Part shown: piece after piece, positions 26,752 through 36,557 of the stretch | Layout: each line of letters begins with the position of its first letter | Numbering within the stretch: the stretch's first letter is position 1 | Assembly (NCBI GenBank): GCA_036702865.1 | Contig: DATNQD010000054.1 | Span: 1 to 64,000, forward strand | Reading direction: 5' to 3' | Length of the DNA stretch: 64,000 nucleotides | Source: Trichocoleus sp. | GTDB lineage: Bacteria; Cyanobacteriota; Cyanobacteriia; Elainellales; Elainellaceae | Position numbers and translations under genes: made by a program | The notes under the pieces: model-generated | The model's input: only the letters and a program-made list of their open reading frames with translations | The model's database searches: none | Told to the model about the DNA's origin: nothing

Positions 26752-27921
26752 CTAGACGATCGCGGCTGCCTGTTGCCGATGTTCACGCATTGATTGGACG
26801 AATTGGGCAAACAGGTAATCTGCATCGTGCGGGCCGGGACTGGCTTCCGGGTGGTATTGCACCGAGAACAGGGGCATCGATTTGTGGCGTAGTCCAGCGA
26901 CAGTGCGATCGTTCAGGTTCAGGTGGGTAATCTCGACCTCTGCATCCGGAAGTGAGGCGGCATCAATGGCAAAACCATGATTTTGGCTAGTAATTTCTAT
27001 CCGCTGCCGCAAGCCGCAAGGCTGATTTAAGCCACGATGTCCAAACTTGAGCTTGAAGGTTTCGCCGCCCAAAGACAACCCCAGGATCTGATGTCCCATA
27101 CAGATACCAAACATCGGCTTTTGACTGGTCAGGAGCGCCTTCGTGGTCATAATGCCTTCAGTCACGGTTGCGGGGTCACCGGGTCCATTCGAGAGAAAAA
27201 CCCCGTCTGGATTGTGCTTCAAGATTTCCTCTGGGGGTGTATCTGCAGGCACAACAATCACCCGACAGCCGTAGCTGGCAAGCCGCCGCAGAATATTGCG
27301 CTTGATGCCAAAGTCGATCGCTACCACGGTCAGTGGCGTTTCACCATCCGGTACTGATCCCACGGTGGGGCGAAATTCCCAGATAGAGTCAGTTGGGTCA
27401 GACCACTCATAAGCTGACTGAGTTGTGACTTCGCGCACCAAATTCAGACCCGCCATACTGGGGGCTTCCTGCACCTTCATCAGCAGTTCTGCCGGATCAA
27501 GGATTTCGCTAGAAATTGCACCGTTCATTGCCCCAATCGATCGCAGCTTGCGCGTCAGGGCACGGGTGTCGATGCCGTAGATTCCGGGAATATGATGCCG
27601 TTTCAGGTAATCTGGTAAAGATTCAGTCGATCGCCAGTTGCTGGGGCGATAGCAAATATTGCGGGCAATTGCGCCTCTGACATGGGGATGCTCTGATTCT
27701 TCGTCTTCTGGGTTAACGCCCGTATTGCCCAACTCTGGATAGGTAAATGTGACAATTTGTCCCAGATAGCTTGGATCAGTCAATACTTCCTGATATCCGG
27801 TCATCCCGGTGTTAAACACCACTTCCCCGATCGCCGTTCCAGGCGCACCAAACGACCACCCCTTAAAGGTTGTACCGTCCGCCAGAACTAAGAGGGCAGG
27901 CTTGGCATCCGAAAACAGCAT
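26752..27921 (-). CDS. carA: Carbamoyl-phosphate synthase small subunit
   Basis: 389 residues, full length. The glutamine amidotransferase subunit releases ammonia for CarB in arginine and pyrimidine synthesis. N-terminal CPSase small domain: [17 protein letters not shown] and [23 protein letters not shown]-terminal class I amidotransferase: [25 protein letters not shown] with the nucleophilic Cys, and [13 protein letters not shown] with His and Glu. carB is not in the window, as is usual for cyanobacteria. Confidence 0.96.
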   Translation of the reverse strand: MLFSDAKPALLVLADGTTFKGWSFGAPGTAIGEVVFNTGMTGYQEVLTDPSYLGQIVTFTYPELGNTGVNPEDEESEHPHVRGAIARNICYRPSNWRSTESLPDYLKRHHIPGIYGIDTRALTRKLRSIGAMNGAISSEILDPAELLMKVQEAPSMAGLNLVREVTTQSAYEWSDPTDSIWEFRPTVGSVPDGETPLTVVAIDFGIKRNILRRLASYGCRVIVVPADTPPEEILKHNPDGVFLSNGPGDPATVTEGIMTTKALLTSQKPMFGICMGHQILGLSLGGETFKLKFGHRGLNQPCGLRQRIEITSQNHGFAIDAASLPDAEVEITHLNLNDRTVAGLRHKSMPLFSVQYHPEASPGPHDADYLFAQFVQSMREHRQQAAAIV

Positions 27922-28038
27922 AGACCACCTAGTAAATCAGCGTCTTCTATAGTACGACCGGAATGCAGAGATGGTGTAGAAGGATTGTCAAGATTACAGG
28001 ATGTTAGAGAAGCAGTAATAGGGGGCTGAGAACCGGGG

Positions 28039-28512
28039 TTAATTGAGCCGCTTTAAGTATTTGATCAGGTCTTCCTGGTAGCCCAGTTGGGTGTAGAACG
28101 ATCGCCCCCGTTGATTTTGGGGAAATGCGTTGAGGGTCAGGAAGGGGTAGTTTTGGGACTTTGCCCAAGTTTCAGCAAACTGCATGAGTGCCTGCCCAAT
28201 TCCCTGCCCTTCTGCGGTGGAGACAACAGCGAGATCGGCAATATGACCGTGTTTTTCTTGAGTAAAGAAGTCTATTTCAGACGTGAGCAGAATAAAGCCG
28301 AGGGGCTTGCCAGACCAATCTTCAGCAATAAAAAATCCTTCTGCGCCATTGCCAGATCTCCAGAATTGTGACATTTCGTTCAAGATGGCATGGATGATCT
28401 GAGATTCATCGCGTCCATTTGGAGCACCTGGTTCGAGAAAGCGGGGAACGAGTTGCTGGATAAACGTTCGGTCTTTGGGGCTGGCGGGTCGGATGTCGAT
28501 CGCTTGGCTCAT
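28039..28512 (-). CDS. GNAT-family N-acetyltransferase
   Basis: 157 residues. N-terminal IDIRPASPKDRTFIQQLVPRF and acetyl-CoA loop LAVVSTAEGQGIGQALMQFAETWA (Q-G-x-G), ending RSFYTQLGYQED. Substrate unknown. Divergent from the CSP41-like gene with about 70 bp between. Confidence 0.85.
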   Translation of the reverse strand: MSQAIDIRPASPKDRTFIQQLVPRFLEPGAPNGRDESQIIHAILNEMSQFWRSGNGAEGFFIAEDWSGKPLGFILLTSEIDFFTQEKHGHIADLAVVSTAEGQGIGQALMQFAETWAKSQNYPFLTLNAFPQNQRGRSFYTQLGYQEDLIKYLKRLN

Positions 28513-28582
28513 GAATCGAATTGCGGAATGCTGACCGATCAGCTTTAGGATGATGACATGGTATCAGCTAGGGAGAGGCGCA

Positions 28583-29512
28583 ATGCGAATTCTGGTGATG
28601 GGCGGAACTCGCTTTATTGGGGTTTATTTGACCAGAATCCTGGTTGAGCAAGAGCATGATGTCGTGCTGTTTAACCGGGGAAATCAGCCCGCGCCGATCG
28701 AAGGACTGGAGCAAATTCATGGCGATCGAACTGATCCAGAGCAGCTCAAAGAAAAACTGGCAGATGAGTCGTTTGATGCCATTTTTGACAATAACGGGCG
28801 TGAGTTGAGCGATACCCAACCCCTAATCGAGCTTTTCCAGGATCAGATCAAGCATTTTATTTATGTCAGTTCGGCAGGGGTTTACCTGAAGTCAGACCAG
28901 ATGCCGCACAAGGAAACGGATCCGGTTGATCCAAAGAGCCGTCACAAGGGCAAGTTTGAAACGGAGGCATATCTGGCAGAGCAGGGCGTTCCTTTCACCT
29001 CGATCCGTCCGGTTTACATCTATGGACCTCAAAACTACAACGAACTGGAAGCCTGGTTTTTCGATCGAATTGTGCGTGATCGTCCGGTGCCAATTCCGGG
29101 TCATGGGCAGCACATCACTCAGCTCGGTCACGTTCAAGATTTAGCCGCAGCGATGGCAGCCGCTTTGGGCAACCCAAGAGCGATCGGGCAAACCTACAAT
29201 GTGTCGGGCGATCGATTTGTCACGTTTGATGGGCTGGCGCGTGCCTGTGCCGTTGCTGCTGGAAAAGACCCCGACGCCTTAAAAATTGTTCACTATGACC
29301 CCAAACAGTTTGACTTTGGCAAGCGTAAAGCTTTCCCCCTGAGAGATCAACACTTCTTTGCCGATATCCACAAGGCACAAAAAGATCTCTACTGGGCGCC
29401 CGAATTTGACCTGATCTCTGGCTTAAAAGACTCCTTTCAAAACGACTATTTGGACAGCGAACGCGATCAGGCAGAAGTTGATTTTTCAATTGACGATGAG
29501 ATTCTAAAGTAG
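28583..29512 (+). CDS. CSP41-like NAD-dependent epimerase/dehydratase
   Basis: 309 residues from ATG 28583, which follows GGGAGAGG; the longer frame from 28550 puts the NAD motif too far in. Atypical short-chain dehydrogenase: MGGTRFIG near the start, YVSSAGVYLKSD, and RPVYIYGP. The closest known relatives are the plastid RNA-binding proteins CSP41a/b and their cyanobacterial counterparts, which bind and may cleave ribosomal or psb transcripts. The catalytic YxxxK is not evident where enzymes would have it. Confidence 0.82.
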   Translation: MRILVMGGTRFIGVYLTRILVEQEHDVVLFNRGNQPAPIEGLEQIHGDRTDPEQLKEKLADESFDAIFDNNGRELSDTQPLIELFQDQIKHFIYVSSAGVYLKSDQMPHKETDPVDPKSRHKGKFETEAYLAEQGVPFTSIRPVYIYGPQNYNELEAWFFDRIVRDRPVPIPGHGQHITQLGHVQDLAAAMAAALGNPRAIGQTYNVSGDRFVTFDGLARACAVAAGKDPDALKIVHYDPKQFDFGKRKAFPLRDQHFFADIHKAQKDLYWAPEFDLISGLKDSFQNDYLDSERDQAEVDFSIDDEILK

Positions 29513-29540
29513 GATAACGATGTTGGCTTGAGTGGTCGTC

Positions 29541-30965
29541 ATGCGTTCATTCTGGTTCGATCCCTATTTCTGGGTACATTTGGCAGGCGCGGCAGTTGTG
29601 CCCCTGGCGCTAGAACTCTGTTTGCTGGGGCTGGCAGCCGGAAATCCCTTTTTGCCGCTGGGGCTGGAGTTTTTGCTGATTGGCAGCCTGGGGGCAGCGC
29701 CAATTCTTTGGATGCAGTGGCAGCGCCCTTTTTCCATCTACAGTTTGATATTTCTGGCAGTCAAACCGACGGAGTTAACTGAACCGCAGCGAAAGGCATT
29801 ACGGCGGTTTAAATCTCCTGTTGGCAAAGGGCTGTCTCTCATTACGGCAGCAGTGCTTTGGCTAGTGCTATGGCAGCTCTACCGATTGGCTCCTCTGGCA
29901 TCTGAATCTGCCTCGATCGTTCCTTGGGGTCATGTGGGCGGCTTTTTGCTGGCAACGATCGCCTTTCTAGGCAGTAATTTGTTTTTGCAGGTTCCGGTCA
30001 GCGTCATTCAGGTAATGCTGGCAAGCGAAGCGGCATTTGCCGCAACAGAGCCTTATCCGGTTCAGGCAGTCGCGCAAGACTTCACGCTATTTGGGATTCG
30101 CGTCAAGCAAATTTTGCCCCCCCTCGTCGCTGAGCCTGAGAAACCCAAACCCGCCAAATCATCTCAGCCGGCATCGGGTAAAACGGTTCTACCCGAACCA
30201 CCCATAACAGCCCCGATCGCCGTTAAGCCTGACTCAAACCCATCAACTGCCACTAAAGAGCCAGACGAAATAGACGAAACAGAGGTTACACCCGTTGCGA
30301 TCGATCCAGCTGCGATCCCTGAATCTGCATCAATCATTCTCAACGAGACTGAAACCCCGGATACAGAGCTACTTCAGGAGCCTGATGGTCTTAATTCTGA
30401 TGGTCTTAATTCTGATGACCTCAGTGAGGATTGGGGCGATGCAGATGAGGAAGCACCGATCGCGTCTGTGTCCTCAGGAGAATCCGGCTTCATTGAAGTG
30501 ATTGAAGCAGAAGTCGTCGAAACGTTTGATACAGCCGGGGAAGTTGAAAATATTCAGGTCGAGGTGACGATCGTTGCAGTGGAGCCTGACGCACCATCTC
30601 CAGAAAGCCTGACAGAACCAGACGAATCAGCAGACCAAATCGCATCAGAAGCATTTGAGGAACCGATCGTGGCTGAAGATGTGAGCGAAGATGGAGCGAT
30701 CGAGCTGGAACAACTGGATAATTCTGAGACTGCTCCAACTGTCAACCTGGAGGACGTGAGCGAAGATGGAGCGATCGATGTGAACGTTACGAACGTTACG
30801 GATGTGCCAGCAGTCGAAGTGCCAGCAGTCGAAATGCCAGCAGTCGAAATGCCGGAAGTGCAGATTACCGCCGTTGAGGTGACTGAGGTTGCAGACGTGA
30901 CAGATGTGGTTGCAGATGAAGAAACCTCAAACTGGGATGATGATGACGAGTCATGGGACACCTAG
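29541..30965 (+). CDS. Low-complexity-tail membrane protein
   Basis: 474 residues from ATG 29541. The first 190 residues have four or five hydrophobic segments (FWVHLAGAAVVPLALELCLLG, LGLEFLLIGSLGAAPILWMQW, GHVGGFLLATIAFLG) and match the cyanobacterial family of that name. The remaining 280 residues are acidic low-complexity with internal repeats: LNSDGLNSD, two copies of VSEDGAI, and three VPAVE/MPAVE units; it ends WDDDDESWDT. Function unknown. The stop overlaps the end of the convergent serine-hydrolase gene by 15 bp. Confidence 0.82.
   Translation: MRSFWFDPYFWVHLAGAAVVPLALELCLLGLAAGNPFLPLGLEFLLIGSLGAAPILWMQWQRPFSIYSLIFLAVKPTELTEPQRKALRRFKSPVGKGLSLITAAVLWLVLWQLYRLAPLASESASIVPWGHVGGFLLATIAFLGSNLFLQVPVSVIQVMLASEAAFAATEPYPVQAVAQDFTLFGIRVKQILPPLVAEPEKPKPAKSSQPASGKTVLPEPPITAPIAVKPDSNPSTATKEPDEIDETEVTPVAIDPAAIPESASIILNETETPDTELLQEPDGLNSDGLNSDDLSEDWGDADEEAPIASVSSGESGFIEVIEAEVVETFDTAGEVENIQVEVTIVAVEPDAPSPESLTEPDESADQIASEAFEEPIVAEDVSEDGAIELEQLDNSETAPTVNLEDVSEDGAIDVNVTNVTDVPAVEVPAVEMPAVEMPEVQITAVEVTEVADVTDVVADEETSNWDDDDESWDT
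30384..30860 (+). repeat. Short tandem and direct repeats in the acidic tail
   Basis: GATGGTCTTAATTCT is repeated in tandem at 30384-30398 and 30399-30413. GTGAGCGAAGATGGAGCGAT occurs near 30680 and again near 30756. An 18-bp unit like GTGCCAGCAGTCGAAATG is repeated three times at 30805-30860. All keep the reading frame. Confidence 0.8.
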
Positions 30966-32126
30966 AATAATTCTCAGGCTGCGGCGAGCAATCTCATAAA
31001 CGGCTTCAGTCTCTTGATCGCCGCTGTTCGTCCAGACCACCACAATCAAATCATGCACTGGCAGGTAGAGAATAACAGACGAGAATCCCGTCGTTTTGCT
31101 CATTTGTCCCCAGGCTTCACCCCAAGCAGTTGGAATCCTGGCAATGCCTAAACCATAGCCGCCTTCATCAGTATCTACGGGAGCTAGCATGGTATCAAGC
31201 GATCGAGGATAGAGAAGCGTATTGCTGATAAACAGCCCACGAAAAAACTTTGCCAGATCCGGGGCACTGGAAATGATCCCGGCATCCCCTAAACCCAACG
31301 CCGTGTTGAGCAATGGTTTCGTCACACTCTCAGTTGTGCCATCCTCATTCCAATCCTGGTATCCCTGAACAAAGCCCCCCGGAATCTTCTCTTCGACTTC
31401 CAGAAAAGTGTTCTTCAGGCTTAATCGATCGCTGACTCGGTTCCGGATCGCAGTGGCAAGAGAACTGCCTGTCGCGCGTTCCACAATCATGCCTAACAGC
31501 ACATAGTTGGCGTTGGAAAAGGAGAACTGATCAAGTGCAGTTGTGGGACGATCGGCAAGGTAGGACAAAACCTCCTGGGGCTGCCAAACATGAGTTGGAT
31601 CAGCATTGACCGCTTGCTGGAAGGCTTTATCGTAAGGGTCGGGTAAGCCGCTCGTGTGGTTAAGTAATTGCTTAATCGTAATCTTCTTGCTGTTGGAGAT
31701 GCGCTGGCTGACCGCAGCAGGGAGCCAGTTGGCGATCGGATCATTTAGGTCAAGTGTCCCTTCTTCCACCAGTTGCAGGCAGATCACAGAGATAAACAGT
31801 TCACTCAGTCCCCCTGTCCGAAAGCGATCGGTTGGTTGCAGTGGCGTTTGAGCAGACAGATCGGCTGTGCCATTTACCGCAGACCAGTCTCCATCAGAAG
31901 TGGCGATATAAATGACCGCACCGGGTAACTTCCAGCTTTCGACCTTATCCGACAACATTCGCCGCAGTCTGAACGTCATTTCTGAAGGAAAGGGGCTTGG
32001 CTTCGTTGGTGGCACTGAAATTTGATTGGGCAACGACTCCACCGAATTTGCCACATCCTGATTCCGACAGCCCGACCCTCCCAGAACCAGAAGCAATGCT
32101 ACGATCGCCAAATTTCTAAACTTCAT
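30951..32126 (-). CDS. Beta-lactamase-fold lipoprotein lacking catalytic residues
   Basis: 391 residues from ATG 32126. N-terminus has a hydrophobic stretch and Cys20 in LGGSGC, a lipobox-like end. The rest follows class C beta-lactamase/penicillin-binding relatives: KLPGAVIYIA, LLNHTSGLPDPYDKAF, NYVLLGMIVE. But the S-x-x-K motif is FRTGGLSELF (Ser replaced by Gly106, Lys by Glu109), and the Y-x-N motif is FSFSNANY (Tyr replaced by Phe). The third motif (His/Lys-Thr-Gly) is not recognisable either. So it looks like a non-catalytic, perhaps peptidoglycan-binding, member. Confidence 0.8.
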   Translation of the reverse strand: MKFRNLAIVALLLVLGGSGCRNQDVANSVESLPNQISVPPTKPSPFPSEMTFRLRRMLSDKVESWKLPGAVIYIATSDGDWSAVNGTADLSAQTPLQPTDRFRTGGLSELFISVICLQLVEEGTLDLNDPIANWLPAAVSQRISNSKKITIKQLLNHTSGLPDPYDKAFQQAVNADPTHVWQPQEVLSYLADRPTTALDQFSFSNANYVLLGMIVERATGSSLATAIRNRVSDRLSLKNTFLEVEEKIPGGFVQGYQDWNEDGTTESVTKPLLNTALGLGDAGIISSAPDLAKFFRGLFISNTLLYPRSLDTMLAPVDTDEGGYGLGIARIPTAWGEAWGQMSKTTGFSSVILYLPVHDLIVVVWTNSGDQETEAVYEIARRSLRIILGVP

Positions 32127-32231
32127 GTGCCAGATCAAACGGAGAATAGACAACTGAATCTCTGGATGAAACAATTCTGTGAGATGTCCTAGTTCTCGCT
32201 ATGGTGCGGGAGGCAAGCGCAAACAGCATAT

Positions 32232-33917
32232 ATGCAGCCTAGAGTACCTGATATCAGAATGAACGATTCAAATTTGGAGGGGTTGCCAGCCCCAGCTTCG
32301 ATGATGCCTCGCAACGGGCAGACCTGGATCGCGCTGAGTGCTGGAGTGCTGATGGGCTTAACGCCTGCACCCGTCAATGCCTGGTTCCTAGCATGGTTTG
32401 CTTTGGCTCCCCTTTGGATCTTAGTCACAACTCACTCCAAATTTAATGCTTCACCCCCGCATCTGACTCGCTTCGCCAAACGATCGCGCCGTTTCTTCTC
32501 CCCCGAATTCAGGATTGGCTTCACCTGGGGCTTTGGCTACAACATCATTGCCCTCTCCTGGATCACAGGACTCCATCCCCTCACCTGGATGGGCATTCCC
32601 TGGCTCGCCAGTGTTTTGATTACGCTTGCCTGCTGGCTCATTATCACCCTCTGGGGCGCTCTCCTTGTCGGCATCTGGGCTGCGCTCCTGGCATGGCTCG
32701 ATCGCTTCTCCGCTCCCCGTTCTCTCTCTCCACTCCTCCGCATCCTGATCGGCACTGCCCTCTGGTGCATTCTCGAAACGATCTGGAGTTGGAGTCCGCT
32801 GGAATGGACATTTCTGGGCTATACGCAGAGCCCGAATAATCTATGGATTCTGCATCTGGGGCAGTTGTCGGGTCCAATGCTCGTCACAGGAGCGATCGTT
32901 GCCTTTAATGGACTGATTGCAGAAGCCTGGGCAGCAAGACAAATTCGTCATTCGCTCTGGCAGTCGAATGTTCTGGTTGGGATGAGCCTCGTCTGGCTAA
33001 TTGGCTTACATGGCGTTGGGTTGGCGCTATATAGTCGATCGCTGGGTGAACCGGCAGAAACCGCCCTAAAAGTGGGCATTGTCCAGGGAAATGTTCCGAC
33101 ACGCATCAAGCTCTTTGAAGAAGGAAGTCGGCTCTCGATCGACCACTACACTAAAGGCTATGAGGCATTGGTCGCTCAGGGTGTAGATGCTGTGCTCACA
33201 CCAGAAGGCGCATTTCCCTGGCTCTGGTTAGGCAGCCCCTTGCGAAACCCGTTTTATCAGACCATTTTGGAGCGGCAGGTGCTTGCCTGGGTGGGAACGG
33301 TCAATCTTGATCAGGGCAAACTGACTCAGTCTTTAGTAACGATCGACGGAGCAGGCAAGATCCTCAGCGACTATGACAAAGTCAAGCTTGTACCCCTGGG
33401 TGAATATATTCCGTTTGAATCGACGCTTGGCAGCTTCATTGGGCGACTGTCTCCGGTGGAGGCAACTTTGAAACCCGGTCGTTTTGATCAGCAGTTTAAT
33501 ACGCCCTTCGGACAAGCGATCGTCGGCATTTGCTATGAGTCAGCCTTTTCAGAGCTATTTCGCCAGCAAGCAGCCTCCGGCGGACAGTTCATTTTGACTG
33601 CATCCAACAATGACCCTTACGGAGCAGCGATGATGGCACAGCACCATGCCCAGGATGTGATGCGAGCGATCGAAACCGATCGGTGGGCAGTCCGAGCGAC
33701 GAATACCGGATTTTCGGGCATTGTTGACCCCCACGGACGAACGCAGTGGCTCTCCGGCTTCCGCACCTACGAAACGCACGCCCATACCATCTATCGCCGC
33801 CAGGCGCAAACGCCTTATGTCCAATGGGGCGATCGGTTTACACCTAGTCTTAGCTTTCTGGCAATCGGCGGCTGGCTCATTGCAAAATGGCGCGATCGGG
33901 CAAGAAGACCGCTCTAA
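32232..33917 (+). CDS. lnt: Apolipoprotein N-acyltransferase
   Basis: 561 residues. Adds the third acyl chain to lipoproteins at the outer face of the inner membrane. Residues 1-260 have several hydrophobic segments; the C-terminal half is a carbon-nitrogen-hydrolase domain with the catalytic triad Glu (LTPEGAFPWLW), Lys (YDKVKLVPLGEYIPFE) and Cys (VGICYESAF). The window encodes several lipoproteins that would be substrates. The ATG at 32262 is an alternative start. Confidence 0.93.
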   Translation: MQPRVPDIRMNDSNLEGLPAPASMMPRNGQTWIALSAGVLMGLTPAPVNAWFLAWFALAPLWILVTTHSKFNASPPHLTRFAKRSRRFFSPEFRIGFTWGFGYNIIALSWITGLHPLTWMGIPWLASVLITLACWLIITLWGALLVGIWAALLAWLDRFSAPRSLSPLLRILIGTALWCILETIWSWSPLEWTFLGYTQSPNNLWILHLGQLSGPMLVTGAIVAFNGLIAEAWAARQIRHSLWQSNVLVGMSLVWLIGLHGVGLALYSRSLGEPAETALKVGIVQGNVPTRIKLFEEGSRLSIDHYTKGYEALVAQGVDAVLTPEGAFPWLWLGSPLRNPFYQTILERQVLAWVGTVNLDQGKLTQSLVTIDGAGKILSDYDKVKLVPLGEYIPFESTLGSFIGRLSPVEATLKPGRFDQQFNTPFGQAIVGICYESAFSELFRQQAASGGQFILTASNNDPYGAAMMAQHHAQDVMRAIETDRWAVRATNTGFSGIVDPHGRTQWLSGFRTYETHAHTIYRRQAQTPYVQWGDRFTPSLSFLAIGGWLIAKWRDRARRPL

Positions 33918-33939
33918 TGCAACACGAATCCGGTTGTCC

Positions 33940-34818
33940 TTAGGGACGACGAATCCACCCATTCACGGTAAAGCGACTATCCGCAAAAGCTCTGGAGGGA
34001 CAGCGAATCGGCAGAACTTCGTGCATGTAGCCGCTGGGGAAGAAAACAATACTGTTGTTGATTGGCTCGATCGTTTGGAAGCTCTCTGCGTGAACCAAAT
34101 AATTATTTTCAACGCGACTATCGTAAATGAGGAGTTCGCCACCCGAAAAAGGCTTTGGTTCTCGGTAGAAATAGTAAACGTAAGTGAGTTCTCGCGTTGC
34201 TGTAATTGGACTGCCATTATCGTTATGCAGCCGATAAAAGTTGCCATCGCCATGCGCTGTCAGTTGCGCCTCAGTTTCTTGAATGATGAACGGCTCAAGA
34301 CCCAGCTTTGCCTGAACATCCGGAACAACTGAGCGAATGCGCTGCATAATCAGCTCGTGAAACTCTGGAAAATCATATAGCACAACAGACTCACGATAGT
34401 TCTCCTCGCCTGTCGTCGTCCCTGTCGGTACAAAGTCTAATTCATGCTGCAGTGCATAAGAAAGCAAGCCTTGATACTCTTCCAAGGATAAAAAATTCGC
34501 AATCTGCAACCATTGGGCAGGAATAATCTCTCCATTGGATACAGACTGGAGTTGAGAATCGATCGGCATCGCGGGAGGCTGAATCATGATGGGTGGCTCT
34601 GTAATCACCCCGACCAGTCGATCGCAGGGAAACGCCAGCATCGATTCTGCGCCGAGCGGAATTTGAAACAGCCGTCTCATCCGTTTTCCTTCCCAATCTA
34701 CCAATACCTCAAAAAGCTGTTGCAGCAGCGGATCATCAATTTGCAGGGGAACCGTATATTGCTGTCCTCCAGCAAGCAGGAGCGTGACTTGAACAGTTTC
34801 GGGGAGCAGTTCAGACAT
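33940..34818 (-). CDS. 2-oxoglutarate/Fe(II) oxygenase, prolyl-4-hydroxylase type
   Basis: 292 residues. The C-terminal P4Hc domain has the iron ligands H-x-D in YRLHNDNGSP and the distal His in GYMHEVLPI, followed by the 2-oxoglutarate-binding Arg region (SRFTVNGWIRRP). The N-terminal 100 residues begin with a strand-rich segment (VTLLLAGGQQYTVPLQIDDPLL) of unknown role. Could hydroxylate a protein or small molecule. It ends 22 bp from the end of lnt (convergent) and starts 51 bp after the end of purH, same direction. Confidence 0.85.
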   Translation of the reverse strand: MSELLPETVQVTLLLAGGQQYTVPLQIDDPLLQQLFEVLVDWEGKRMRRLFQIPLGAESMLAFPCDRLVGVITEPPIMIQPPAMPIDSQLQSVSNGEIIPAQWLQIANFLSLEEYQGLLSYALQHELDFVPTGTTTGEENYRESVVLYDFPEFHELIMQRIRSVVPDVQAKLGLEPFIIQETEAQLTAHGDGNFYRLHNDNGSPITATRELTYVYYFYREPKPFSGGELLIYDSRVENNYLVHAESFQTIEPINNSIVFFPSGYMHEVLPIRCPSRAFADSRFTVNGWIRRP

Positions 34819-34869
34819 TGGGAAGGAATAAAAGATTGGGAAGGAATAAAAACAATGAGCAGATTGAGT

Positions 34870-36411
34870 TTAATGCAAGAAATGCCTCACACCCGTCAGC
34901 ACCATCACAATTCCTAACTCATTGGCTGCCTTGATCGAGTCCTGATCGCGGAGACTGCCACCAGGTTGCACGATCGCCTTAATGCCTGCTGCGGCTGCGG
35001 TGCGAACGGAGTCATCAAACGGGAAGAAGCCATCACTGGCAAGGATTCCGCCCTGCGCTTTGTCTGCGGCTTGCTCCAAGGCAATTTTGACAGAACCGAC
35101 ACGGTTCATCTGTCCGGCTCCGACTCCGAGCGTCGTGCGATCGTTGGTGATTACAATGGCGTTTGACTTGACGTGCTTGCAGACCTTCCAGGCAAAGAGG
35201 AGTTCTTCCAGTTCCGAGGGAGTGGGCTGGCGATCGGTCACCACTTTCCATTCGGCAGCATTGGCGATTTGATCATCCGCAGCCTGGACTAAAAAGCCTC
35301 CAGCAATCTGCTTCACGAGCTGTTTTTCACCGCTTATTAAATCTGGCAGCACCAGGATTCGCACTTTCGACTTTGCCGCCAGGATTTGCTCAGCCTCTGC
35401 ATCACAACCCGGAGCCACAACGCATTCCAGAAAGGTTTTTGTCAGTTCAGTTGCTGTTGCCGTATCGATCGATCGGTTTAATGCGACAATGCCGCCAAAC
35501 GCGGAAACTGAATCGGCATTGAAGGCTTTGGTATATGCCTCAACCAGCGAATTACCCAACGCAACGCCGCAAGGATTGGTGTGCTTGATGATGACCGCAG
35601 CCGCATCGGAATCAGAGAATTCTGTCACAATCCGTCTTGCTGCTTCCAGATCCACCAGGTTGTTGTAGCTCAGTTCTTTGCCCTGAAGCTTCGCGGCGGC
35701 TGCCCATCCTGTGGCGGTTGCTCCCGTTTGATACCAAGCAGCAGGCTGATGGGGGTTTTCGCCATAGCGCAGTTCTTGAATCTGCTGTCCGCTGAGGGTG
35801 AACTGCTGCGGTAGGGTTGCTTCTAGGGTTTGCTGGCTCAGATAGGTAGAAATGGCGCGATCGTATGCTGCTGTATGCTCGAATGCTTTGAGGGCACAGG
35901 CTTGGCGGAATTCCAAGGAAGGCTCTCCATTTTGCCGCAGTTCGTTCAAGTAATCGCCATATTGCGCCGCGTTGCACAGCACTGTTAAGTGAGCAAAGTT
36001 CTTTGCGGATGCCCGGATCATCGCCGGACCCCCAATATCGATATTCTCGATCGCTTCTGCTAACGTCACACCAGGCTTAGCGATCGTCTGCTCAAACGGA
36101 TAAAGGTTGACCACAACCAGGCTGATCGGGCGGATCTGGTTTGCTTCTAAATCTGCCAAATCTTCAGGTAAATCTAACCGTGCCAAAATGCCGCCATGAA
36201 TGCGCGGATGCAGCGTTTTGACTCTTCCCCCTAAAATTTCCGGCGATCCTGTGTAATCTGAAACCTTGGTGACGGGAATGCCTGCGGCTTTGAGTGTTTG
36301 AGCGGTTCCGCCACTGCTGAGGATGTCAAACCCAAATTCCTCGACGAGACTGCGAGCCAGATCCACCAGCCCTGTCTTATCCGATGTACTCAGCAATGCT
36401 AACCGTGCCAT
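34870..36411 (-). CDS. purH: Bifunctional AICAR transformylase/IMP cyclohydrolase
   Basis: 513 residues. Performs the last two steps of IMP synthesis. N-terminal cyclohydrolase: LLSTSDKTGLVDLA, ILSSGGTAQTLK, GGRVKTLHPRIHGGIL and NLYPFEQT. C-terminal transformylase: LRYGENPHQPAAWY, VIIKHTNPCGVA with the catalytic Lys-His, and the family end VLTGVRHFLH. Full length, ATG start. Confidence 0.96.
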   Translation of the reverse strand: MARLALLSTSDKTGLVDLARSLVEEFGFDILSSGGTAQTLKAAGIPVTKVSDYTGSPEILGGRVKTLHPRIHGGILARLDLPEDLADLEANQIRPISLVVVNLYPFEQTIAKPGVTLAEAIENIDIGGPAMIRASAKNFAHLTVLCNAAQYGDYLNELRQNGEPSLEFRQACALKAFEHTAAYDRAISTYLSQQTLEATLPQQFTLSGQQIQELRYGENPHQPAAWYQTGATATGWAAAAKLQGKELSYNNLVDLEAARRIVTEFSDSDAAAVIIKHTNPCGVALGNSLVEAYTKAFNADSVSAFGGIVALNRSIDTATATELTKTFLECVVAPGCDAEAEQILAAKSKVRILVLPDLISGEKQLVKQIAGGFLVQAADDQIANAAEWKVVTDRQPTPSELEELLFAWKVCKHVKSNAIVITNDRTTLGVGAGQMNRVGSVKIALEQAADKAQGGILASDGFFPFDDSVRTAAAAGIKAIVQPGGSLRDQDSIKAANELGIVMVLTGVRHFLH

Positions 36412-36557
36412 GATGCCTCTTAACGTTGATAAGGATAAAAACTGCGGCTTAGGAGCCTATCATCTGTCTCCAAAAACCGCCTTATTCAGGATAGTATGCG
36501 GTTGGATGGTTGGAGCGGGCGATCGCGCAGGTGTGAGCAAATAAGGAGGAAGCAACT

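Noticed and set aside
30554-30961. A Ser/Thr-rich minus-strand frame inside the low-complexity tail gene
   Set aside because: Mirror of the acidic repeat region; no start signal.
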